NCBI GenBank assembly: GCA_050178135.1
Contig: JBFXGJ010000028.1
Span: forward strand, 1-27,338
From: UBA288 sp050178135
GTDB taxonomy: Archaea; Halobacteriota; Methanomicrobia; Methanomicrobiales; Methanospirillaceae
DNA length: 27,338 nucleotides
Direction of reading: 5' to 3'
The notes below the pieces were generated by a model that saw only the letters and a program-made list of their open reading frames with translations, was not told where the DNA came from and did no database searches. Numbering within the stretch: the first letter of the stretch is position 1; every line of letters begins with the position of its first letter. The position numbers were made by a program, and so were the translations under genes. Shown here piece by piece: positions 10,109-20,026 of the stretch.

Positions 10109-11410
10109 ATGGAGTACTCAACAGCATCAGGTTCGGAATCCACTCAGAAATGGCCTCAGCTTAGCTTACGAGAGGCGGGCATCGACCTCATCGACTGCGA
10201 TCATCGGACTCCGTCTGTCTGCGAAGCGGGATTTCCATACGTGGCAATACCGCAACTAAAAGAGGGGCATTTAGACTTGGCAGATGCCCGTTTGATTTCT
10301 GCCGATGATTTCGAGGATTGGACGCGAAAAGCAAAACCGCAAGCCCACGACGTAGTACTGTCGCGGAGGTGTAACCCGGGCGAAACCGCGTATGTGCCCG
10401 AAGGTAAAACATTCGCCGTGGGTCAAAACCTCGTCCTGCTTCGATCAAAGGGGACCAAAGTGTATCCTCCATTCCTACGCTGGTTAACCCGCGGGCCGGA
10501 ATGGTGGGACCAGATCGAGAAATACCTGAACTACGGTGCGGTCTTTGACAGCCTTAAATGCGCGGATGTTCCGAACTTCACGCTGACCATTCCTCCTCTC
10601 CCAGAACAGCGCTGCATCGCGCACATCCTCGGCACGCTCGACGACACGATCGAGCTGAACCGGCGGATGAACGCGACCCTCGAGGGGATGGCCCGGGCGC
10701 TCTTCCGGTCGTGGTTCGTCGACTTCGACCCTGTGCGGGCGAAGGCCGAGGGCCGGCGGCCGGCCGGCATGGACGCGGCGACGGCGGCGCTCTTCCCCGA
10801 CGGGTTCGCGGAGTCGGAGCTCGGGGAGATTCCGAAGGGGTGGAAACTAGCTACTTTGAAAGATGGGGCCGTGGTGTACGACGCAAGAAGAATTCCGTTG
10901 TCAAGTCTAGAAAGAGCTCAAAGAAAAGGCCAGTACCCTTACTACGGGGCGGCGTCCATCGTGGATTATGTCGATGACTACCTTTTCGAAGGCGTTCACA
11001 TTCTTGTGGGGGAAGATGGTACAGTTGTGAATGCCGAAGGTTCGCCGGTGGTCCAATATGTCTGGGGGAAATTTTGGGTTAACAATCACGCCCATATTTT
11101 GAAAGGTAAAGATCCCATTTCAACGGAACAATTACTCATTTTTTTAAAGGCCTCAGACGTGTCACCCTTAATCACAGGTGCGGTTCAGCCAAAAATCACC
11201 CAGGAGAACCTTCTCTCGCTTCCATTCATTTTGCCTGATAGAGAAATCTCTTTTCGCTTTTCTGAAATTATTAGACCGCTTTGCGACCGTATACGTGTCA
11301 ATGCTGATGGAGCCAGATCCCTTTCTGCACTTCGTAATGCTCTCCTTCCACGGGTGCTTTCAGGTGATCTTCCGGTTCATTCATTGCACCCAAAGGAAAT
11401 GGTTGCATGA
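10109..11410 (+). CDS. hsdS: Type I restriction-modification specificity subunit HsdS
   Basis: A 433-residue HsdS with two target-recognition domains and two conserved helices. The first domain (residues ~15-165) ends at TLTIPPLPEQRCIAHILGTLDDTIELNRRMNATLE, the typical first spacer helix. SELGEIPKGWKLATL at ~235 opens the second domain, which ends at SLPFILPDREISFRF and the second helix (DGARSLSALRNALLPRVLSGDL). The start ATG follows a GAGGTG site 11 bases away. The middle part is GC-rich like the neighbours, while both recognition domains are visibly richer in A and T, the mosaic expected when recognition domains are swapped by recombination. The stop overlaps the next gene start by four bases (ATGA). 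Each domain would read one half of a split DNA target; the target cannot be inferred. Confidence 0.95.
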   Translation: MEYSTASGSESTQKWPQLSLREAGIDLIDCDHRTPSVCEAGFPYVAIPQLKEGHLDLADARLISADDFEDWTRKAKPQAHDVVLSRRCNPGETAYVPEGKTFAVGQNLVLLRSKGTKVYPPFLRWLTRGPEWWDQIEKYLNYGAVFDSLKCADVPNFTLTIPPLPEQRCIAHILGTLDDTIELNRRMNATLEGMARALFRSWFVDFDPVRAKAEGRRPAGMDAATAALFPDGFAESELGEIPKGWKLATLKDGAVVYDARRIPLSSLERAQRKGQYPYYGAASIVDYVDDYLFEGVHILVGEDGTVVNAEGSPVVQYVWGKFWVNNHAHILKGKDPISTEQLLIFLKASDVSPLITGAVQPKITQENLLSLPFILPDREISFRFSEIIRPLCDRIRVNADGARSLSALRNALLPRVLSGDLPVHSLHPKEMVA

Positions 11411-12657
11411 GTACCTCTTTTCCTGATGCTCTTATTCAGGAATTACTCGCCTCATTTGAAGTAACGGAAAACGGCGGTATCACCTATGGGAATGGCAACA
11501 TCCAACGATATAAGATTCTCTCAACATTGCTGCTCGAGCAACTGCTTGATGACGATAATAATCATTTTGACCGGAAGTTAAGGGGATTGCGCATCACACT
11601 TCCAAGAAAACTCGATGGTGTAATTTTACCTATTGAAGTTGCAGCGGCAGCCAAGCGACAACAAATTAGCAGTTATTCTGAACTTAAAACAATTTTTCAG
11701 CAATTTGTAACCGATCTCTCTCGGAGACCCCGACGCCGTTACCGGTGTCTAATCCCGGTTAATGTGAATTTTCACGGTGTCCCGTTCTCGTATGCGGATA
11801 AAAATATCAAGATAACAGCATATCCGTTTTCCGAATTTCGTGAGATACTTTCCGGTCCGGAAATCGAAGAGGGTATCAGGCAGGCGGAATCTTTCGACTT
11901 GAACATCGACTTCTCGGATTTCACCGTCTTCGAAACCGAAGTGTACGCTCGGAATAGCCTATATGCTGAGGGCATCTCGTACCAATTTGTAAAATTTATC
12001 CTTGGCGTGCTCGCGTTCCTCCTCACTTTTCATTCGTATTCGATGCGACTTCTTGGCACAATCGGGCCAATAACAGATATCAACCAAGGTTTGTTCTTCG
12101 TTTTTGAGGAAGAGTCGTTCCTGCATCCTGTTGCGTTCAGTCTAATTGAATCTGGAGTAGAAGTCCATCCAGTTTCGGCTCAACAGATCCAAACTGTGAT
12201 TACTATGCTACAAAAATATCGACAAGCTTCACCACCAGTTCAGACCATCGTAGTGGATGCGTTCTCTGCCTACCATGAGGGAGTGACGGAAAAGAGGGTG
12301 GGGCACGCCTTCTTTTTCTTCTGGACTTGCGTTGAGCTTCTCGCACTTAAACATGAGAGACTAAGTGAATGGAAAGTCAGACAGCGCCTGCGTTGTATTT
12401 TTATGAACATAACCACGCAAATGGCCCTCGAGCTCGACAGGTTTTATTCGGTGAGAAACAAGATCGCTCATCGGGCAAAATTTGCATCGGTTTCTGAATT
12501 TGATCGGGATCGGATGAAGTTTTTTACAGAAAACTTTCTCGACTATTTTATCACCAACATGATGCAACTTCGGATAGGTGAGATCCATAAAAAATACGAC
12601 GAACTCTGTCAGATAGACGATGGCTCGAAATCTTCCGTTGCTGATGGTGACGCCTGA
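11407..12657 (+). CDS. HEPN-domain protein (possible RNase/abortive-infection effector) embedded in the type I operon
   Basis: A 416-residue protein overlapping the hsdS stop by four bases. No full-length family is recognised. The C-terminal ~140 residues are predicted helical and contain RNKIAH at 350-355 (R-x4-H), preceded by LELDRFYSV and a helix with HAFFFFWTCVELLALKHE. This is the arrangement of ApeA-like HEPN domains, in which the R-x4-6-H motif forms the RNase site of a dimer. The N-terminal ~200 residues are mixed (for example YRCLIPVNVNF) and could be a sensor. A hydrophobic stretch around 195-212 (KFILGVLAFLLTF) is probably a buried helix but could be a membrane segment. The gene is AT-richer than its neighbours and so looks acquired together with the hsdS recognition domains. 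Translational coupling to hsdS suggests a job tied to the restriction complex. Confidence 0.65.
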   Translation: MSTSFPDALIQELLASFEVTENGGITYGNGNIQRYKILSTLLLEQLLDDDNNHFDRKLRGLRITLPRKLDGVILPIEVAAAAKRQQISSYSELKTIFQQFVTDLSRRPRRRYRCLIPVNVNFHGVPFSYADKNIKITAYPFSEFREILSGPEIEEGIRQAESFDLNIDFSDFTVFETEVYARNSLYAEGISYQFVKFILGVLAFLLTFHSYSMRLLGTIGPITDINQGLFFVFEEESFLHPVAFSLIESGVEVHPVSAQQIQTVITMLQKYRQASPPVQTIVVDAFSAYHEGVTEKRVGHAFFFFWTCVELLALKHERLSEWKVRQRLRCIFMNITTQMALELDRFYSVRNKIAHRAKFASVSEFDRDRMKFFTENFLDYFITNMMQLRIGEIHKKYDELCQIDDGSKSSVADGDA

Positions 12658-13097
12658 TGCCCGGCCGGCCCCGTTCCCGCCGAAAGAAGACGCCGGCTTT
12701 TCTTGAGGACCTCGCCGCGCTCCTCCGCGAGCGCTACCCCGCCGGCCCCGAGTGGTTCGTCGGCCTTCCACCCGAGGCCGAGAGTTACGGCGATCCGCCC
12801 GAGGTCGTTGTCGAGCGGACGGATGCCGAGGTCCGCATCTACCGCTACCAGCTCGACTGGCCACATCCCCACGAGCCCGTCGTGAAGCCGGTGCTGCTCG
12901 GCGTCGTCCGCTGGCCCGAGCTCGCGCCGGCCGTCGCGCTCGACGTCTGCCGGCTGCTCGTCGACGAGGCCGGCCGGCAGCGTCGCGCATCGTTCCGGAC
13001 GTGCCGGTACTGCAAGGCCACGCTCGGCCCGGAGCACATGCACACCGACGATGTCTGCCAGGGGTGCGCCGAGCGGTATCTCGGCGTCGTGCACTAA
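12657..13097 (+). CDS. Small zinc-ribbon protein of unknown function
   Basis: A 146-residue protein whose ATG shares a base with the previous stop (TGATG) behind a well-placed GGTGA at 12646-12650. The C-terminus has CRYC (Cys116, Cys119) and CQGC (Cys134, Cys137) separated by a His-containing loop (GPEHMHTDD), the pattern of a treble-clef or zinc-ribbon metal site. The rest is Arg/Pro/Glu rich; RIYRYQLDW and VLLGVVRWPEL suggest a small beta domain. No family is recognised. The high GC content matches the hsdM/hsdR style and contrasts with the AT-richer HEPN gene before it. A shortened, diverged copy of its 3' end lies at about 13679-13757 after the phosphatase gene. Nucleic-acid binding is a guess from the zinc motif. 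Confidence 0.7.
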   Translation: MPGRPRSRRKKTPAFLEDLAALLRERYPAGPEWFVGLPPEAESYGDPPEVVVERTDAEVRIYRYQLDWPHPHEPVVKPVLLGVVRWPELAPAVALDVCRLLVDEAGRQRRASFRTCRYCKATLGPEHMHTDDVCQGCAERYLGVVH

Positions 13098-13156
13098 GAA
13101 AATCACCACCCAAGCGACTATCTTCGTGCAGACGACAGTCTCATCTGCGGACCTAC

Positions 13157-13654
13157 ATGATCGAGATTCACCCCAACCTCTTCATCGGAGACGAGAACGA
13201 TTACGAGTGCCGGGTCCGGTGCGAGTCCGGCTGGCACATCGTCCACGCCTGCAAGGACCCGAACCACCGCCAGGCGCTCGGCTATCGCACCCGCGCGGCT
13301 CCGAAGGACCATCCCGAGTACCTGATCGCCCGGCGGGACGGCCGGCTCATCCTGAACCTGATCGACCCGCCGAACCCGGCCTTTGTGCCCAAAGAGATCA
13401 TCGACGCCGCGCTCGACTTCATCCATTCGAATATCGGCGACACCCGCGTTCTCGTCCATTGCAACCAGGGGGAGTCACGATCGCCGGCCATCGGGATGCT
13501 CTATCTTGCGACGCATACGCGGAAACTCCCGTTCAAAGACTTCTTCGAGGCTGAAGCCGCGTATCGAACGATCTACCCTGCCTACAACCCCGGCCCCGGC
13601 ATCCGGGGGTTCCTGATCAATCACTGGGCGGAATACGTCGCCAACGGCGAGTGA
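13157..13654 (+). CDS. Dual-specificity phosphatase-like protein
   Basis: A 165-residue protein with HCNQGESRS at 101-109: the CX5R active site of protein tyrosine/dual-specificity phosphatases, with nucleophile Cys102 and Arg108 present. The upstream segment (LILNLIDPPNPAFVPKEIIDAALDFIHS) supplies the general-acid Asp expected in a DSP fold, and the N-terminal MIEIHPNLFIGDENDYE resembles the opening strand of these enzymes. The start ATG at 13157 fits the domain edge; the frame stays open upstream but that part overlaps the zinc-ribbon gene and is Arg-rich shadow. Substrate is unknown: phosphoproteins, or possibly phosphorylated RNA or nucleotides. It lies between duplicated copies of the zinc-ribbon 3' end, which suggests insertion. 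Phosphatases of this type are not standard parts of type I loci. Confidence 0.8.
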   Translation: MIEIHPNLFIGDENDYECRVRCESGWHIVHACKDPNHRQALGYRTRAAPKDHPEYLIARRDGRLILNLIDPPNPAFVPKEIIDAALDFIHSNIGDTRVLVHCNQGESRSPAIGMLYLATHTRKLPFKDFFEAEAAYRTIYPAYNPGPGIRGFLINHWAEYVANGE

Positions 13655-13678
13655 TACGCACTACAGAGATCGCACCCA

Positions 13679-13757
13679 CCCACCGAGGACACCTTGCCAG
13701 CGGTGCGCCGAGGTGCACCTCGGCGTCGTTCACGAACGGCAGGATACACCCTTTTAG
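13679..13757 (+). pseudogene. Remnant copy of the 3' end of the zinc-ribbon gene
   Basis: The stretch around 13697-13733 repeats the end of the zinc-ribbon gene (about 13062-13095): GTGCGCCGAG and CTCGGCGTCGT are shared, and the frame reads CQRCAEVHLGVVH against CQGCAERYLGVVH. It lacks an upstream half and runs on for a few codons to a TAG at about 13755-13757. The two copies flank the phosphatase gene. Confidence 0.6.
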
Positions 13758-13792
13758 GCGGATCGCCACAGAATAGAGATCAGGATCACCTC

Positions 13793-15505
13793 ATGCTCTC
13801 ACGGGATCAGATTCCGGGGCTCCTCGAACAGCTCACAGAATGCACCGCGGACAGTCTCGAGACCCAGTGGCTGGACTTCAAGGAGTGGAAGCAAAGAAGC
13901 GACAGCGACTCCATCGACATGATCGTTGAGGCAGCGATCTGCATGGCCAATGCAGACGGCGGATGCCTCGTGATCGGGGTGAAGGACGACTGTATCGGCC
14001 GAGAGAACGCAATCCTCGGGATCCCCGGTCACATCGAGTGCGACCAGATCAAACGAACGATCTACAACAAGACCGAGCCGAAGCTCACCCCGGAGATCGA
14101 CGAGATCGCAGTCCCGGAGGGCACGGGCCGGCTCTTGCTGATCACCGTCCCTTCCGCCCACTCTATGTGTACCGATACGCAGGGGCGGGCCAAGATCCGG
14201 GTAGGGACGGACTGCCAGCCCATGACCGGGTCCGTCAGGTTGAAGAAACTCCTCGAGTCCGGAGATGGAGACTTTACTTCGGGCCTGATCCCCGGCTCGC
14301 CGAAAGAGCACCTCTCTGAAGCGGCGATGGAGATCCTGCGCCTGGCGCTTCAGAAGGAGCAGGCCCCGGCCGAACTGATGGAGAAGGACACGGCCGAACT
14401 TCTCGCGTCCCTCGGCCTGATCCGTGGGGGGCAGCTCACCCGTGCCGGGCTCCTCCTGGTCGGCAAGGAGGAGGCTATTGCGCGGTTCGTCCCGGGATAC
14501 ACCTGGACCTATCTCCGCATGAAGGACGAGACCGACTATATCGATCGGCTGGACGGCCGGGCCGCGTTGATCACCGGCGTCACGAAACTCCTCGAACGAA
14601 TCAGCGCGGACAACCCCATCACGACCGTCAAACAGGGACTCTTCCACTTCGAGTACCGGGCATACCCGGAGATCGCCCTGCGGGAGGTGCTGATGAACGC
14701 GTTCTGCCATGCAGACCTCCGGGGCGGCAGCCCGATCATCGTCAAACAGTACCCCACAAAGATAGAGATCGGCAACCCGGGAGGTTTCATCGGCGGGATC
14801 ACCCCTGGGAATATCCTTCGTCATCCACCCACCCCGAGAAACCCTCTACTGGTCGACGCCTTAACTCGGCTCCGTCTTGCCAACAGGAGCAACCTTGGCA
14901 TTCCCCGGATCTACAAGGCAATGCTGGTCGAGGGCAAAGAGCCGCCCCACATCGAAGAGCGGGGTCACTCCGTCGTCGTAACGCTGATGGAGGGCGAGTT
15001 CTCTCCCTCCGTCAGAGCGTTCGTCGAGCGGGAGGGAAACGAGGGACGCGCCCTTTCGCTCGATCACCTGCTCATCCTCAACCATCTCAACAAGCATCCT
15101 GAGATGAAGACGTCCACCGCGTCGAACCTCATTCAACGATCGGAGCGGGAGACCCTCGACATCTTGCACGACATGCAGAATGTCCGCGACTATATCGAAC
15201 GGGGAGGGACTGGAAAAGGCACGTACTGGCGCCTCTGCTCGTCGGTGCACCGGAAGATCAAGGCCCCTGGTCACCCGGATCGTAGCCGTCGGATCGAGAC
15301 CGAGGCGGCGAAGACTCGAATTATCTCGGTGCTCAAGCAGCGGATGAACGAGAAGGATCCGTTCATCGGAAACGAGGAACTGCGGGAGATCACCCAGCTG
15401 GATCGGTATCATATCAAAGAGATCATGGCCGAGCTGCGGCAAGAGATCCCGGAGATCACGCTCACCGGAAAGGGGAGGGGGAGCAAATACCACTACCGGA
15501 AATGA
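13793..15505 (+). CDS. Schlafen-AlbA_2 / ATPase-like putative transcriptional regulator
   Basis: A 570-residue protein (ATG 13793). The N-terminal ~140 residues match the Schlafen AlbA_2 fold: LDFKEWK at 27-33 and ICMANADGGCLVIGVKDD, followed by LLLITVPSAHSMCTD. The middle part has EIALREVLMNAFCHADLRGG and KIEIGNPGGF (about 300-332), which is the HATPase_c_4-type block seen in the COG2865 group of regulators. The C-terminal 150 residues look like two winged helices (LLILNHLNKHPEMKTSTASNLI and DRYHIKEIMAELRQEI). AlbA_2 proteins include both regulators and tRNA/RNA-cleaving defence proteins, so the role may be control of the locus or a direct effector. It has its own gap on each side and is followed by a good terminator, so it may be an independent transcription unit inserted between hsdS and hsdR. 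Confidence 0.85.
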   Translation: MLSRDQIPGLLEQLTECTADSLETQWLDFKEWKQRSDSDSIDMIVEAAICMANADGGCLVIGVKDDCIGRENAILGIPGHIECDQIKRTIYNKTEPKLTPEIDEIAVPEGTGRLLLITVPSAHSMCTDTQGRAKIRVGTDCQPMTGSVRLKKLLESGDGDFTSGLIPGSPKEHLSEAAMEILRLALQKEQAPAELMEKDTAELLASLGLIRGGQLTRAGLLLVGKEEAIARFVPGYTWTYLRMKDETDYIDRLDGRAALITGVTKLLERISADNPITTVKQGLFHFEYRAYPEIALREVLMNAFCHADLRGGSPIIVKQYPTKIEIGNPGGFIGGITPGNILRHPPTPRNPLLVDALTRLRLANRSNLGIPRIYKAMLVEGKEPPHIEERGHSVVVTLMEGEFSPSVRAFVEREGNEGRALSLDHLLILNHLNKHPEMKTSTASNLIQRSERETLDILHDMQNVRDYIERGGTGKGTYWRLCSSVHRKIKAPGHPDRSRRIETEAAKTRIISVLKQRMNEKDPFIGNEELREITQLDRYHIKEIMAELRQEIPEITLTGKGRGSKYHYRK

Positions 15506-15830
15506 TGCCTCGAAAGTGGCAAAGGGGATTAGCCGGAGCGGGGCACTTGAAATGAGAGTGGAAATGGGCGGTTCCATTTCTCCCCTCATTTCGGATCATA
15601 ATCTCAACAATTTTACCTATTTTTATCTTTTCAAGCCCGATTCTCTGGTTCCCTGAAGTGCGAAAAAAATTCAGAATACACATTGATTGACGACGCCAAG
15701 AGATCGCATCCCTTATCGTGTCCGGCGCTGAACCTCTGGCATCTGTGATTGTCTATGCCGGCGCTCCTCTCCTCATCAGGCTCCTCGACCGCTCATTCAG
15801 TCGACACTGTCGCACCGACCGTCCGCTAAC
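15506..15830. other. Intergenic region between the Schlafen-like gene and hsdR
   Basis: This 325-base gap holds a long hairpin and T-rich tracts (listed as a terminator) in its first third. The rest is a mixed stretch with an A-run (GCGAAAAAAATTCAG near 15660) and AT-rich sequence around 15660-15690 that could house the hsdR promoter. No gene is seen. Confidence 0.5.
15549..15630 (+). terminator. Two-part hairpin followed by T-rich tracts
   Basis: GAAATGAG (15549-15556) pairs with CTCATTTC (15585-15592), and inside it GAAATGG pairs with CCATTTC around a 6-base loop. About 15-40 bases further on come CAATTTTACC and TATTTTTATCTTTT. Archaeal RNA polymerase stops at T-rich tracts, so this probably ends the Schlafen-like gene's transcript. 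Confidence 0.6.
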
Positions 15831-18961
<3,131 letters not shown>

Positions 18962-18965
<4 letters not shown>

Positions 18966-19726
18966 TGAACGAAAACGATCCCGGTAACAGGAGTGGAGGT
19001 AGCGCATCTGCCACACTCCTTCATGTCGCAAGGGTAGAGGCGCGGATAAAACGGGCATTTTCAGCGCACCATCTACGGTGCGCCTGTTACTGTACGAAGC
19101 ACTGTAAACGAGTTGAGGGTCAGCATATCGATGGCAGAACGCCGGAAGAGAATAGCTCGCTCCTTTTTGAGGACATTGCCTACGCCTCGGGAGCCATCCT
19201 CTCCTCAGTCGCATTTCTCGAAGCATCGGCGAACGAACTCTTCTGCCATATCAGGGACGGGTCCGATCATTGTAACTCGATCGATGCGATCGCTCGAGAC
19301 ATAATGTTAGACAAGTGGCCCGACCGAAAGAAGAAAAAACGAAATCAGGCTGGCCTTGTTGGCAAGTTCAATATCATCGCTCAAGCCGTTACCTCCGAAA
19401 ATTTGCCGGAGGACGATATATCGGTTCGGGATGTCAGAGCAATTGTTGCGCTGCGAAATGCCCTGACGCATTTTCAGCCTGAGTGGCAGCAGGTCGAACC
19501 AGCCTGCGATGATGACCCTTACGGGCTGAATGCCCTGAGGGATCATTTTCCTCCTAATCCGTTCGCGACAACAGGATACGAGTTTTTCCCCTACGAATGT
19601 CTTGGCGCAGGCTGTGCGCGATGGGCATTGTTCTCCGCGGTGGAGTTTCGGAAGAAATTTTTCGATGCAATTGAGATTACTCAACCGAAAGGGTCGCAGG
19701 AGATTATCAGAGAGTTGATGGAATGA
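18962..19726 (+). CDS. Second HEPN-type protein coupled to hsdR
   Basis: A 254-residue protein whose ATG (18962, with another at 18965) overlaps the hsdR stop. RNALTH at 165-170 is an R-x4-H motif inside a helix (VRAIVALRNALTHF), the hallmark of HEPN RNases. An earlier helix (YASGAILSSVAFLEASANELF) matches the partner helix of HEPN-type proteins that cluster with restriction genes. Cysteines CACYCTKHC near residue 40-48 could bind metal. It differs from the HEPN protein at 11407 in length and sequence, so it is not a simple copy. The gene has lower GC than hsdR, hinting at separate acquisition. A toxin or RNase role tied to restriction is inferred; no function has been shown by the sequence alone. 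Confidence 0.6.
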
Positions 19727-19822
19727 TCTTTCGATAGGTTGAGCGGAACTAATTCAGGGAAGCCGATACTGATACCAGCCTCCACCCCCCCCCCAACTAC
19801 TCTCTTCTCAGGAGGGACTACC

Positions 19823-20026
19823 ATGATAGGAACCCTCATCGCCGATATCGTAGCCGTCGCCATCGCCATCACCGCCGGTGGAGGCATCGACTGGGCGGTC
19901 AATCCTCTACCCCGCAAATTTATGCTATCGGTGGCGTCAGTCCCAAATCCGACTGCCCGACCGTCGCATCGATCAGCCCGTTCGACTTCTCCGCGACCAT
20001 CCCTCGGGATATCATGCCGTCTATAA
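19823..20026 (+). CDS. Possible 67-residue hydrophobic small protein with a very strong ribosome site
   Basis: An exact AGGAGG at 19810-19815 lies seven bases before an ATG, the best Shine-Dalgarno match in the window. The product starts MIGTLIADIVAVAIAITAGG, a hydrophobic segment that could cross a membrane once, then turns Ser/Arg/Pro rich where it overlaps the antisense helicase gene (19920 onward). The genuine gene may therefore be only the first ~30 codons, cut and continued by chance. It could be a toxin-like membrane peptide or a remnant. No family is recognised. Confidence 0.3.
   Translation: MIGTLIADIVAVAIAITAGGGIDWAVNPLPRKFMLSVASVPNPTARPSHRSARSTSPRPSLGISCRL

Noticed and set aside
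12752..13156. Upstream extension of the phosphatase frame
   Set aside because: It overlaps the zinc-ribbon gene in another frame and is Arg-rich; the phosphatase domain begins at ATG 13157.
19787..19797. C-run as a possible phase-variable tract
   Set aside because: It lies between genes, not in a coding frame or a clear promoter spacing position, so nothing supports a switching role.
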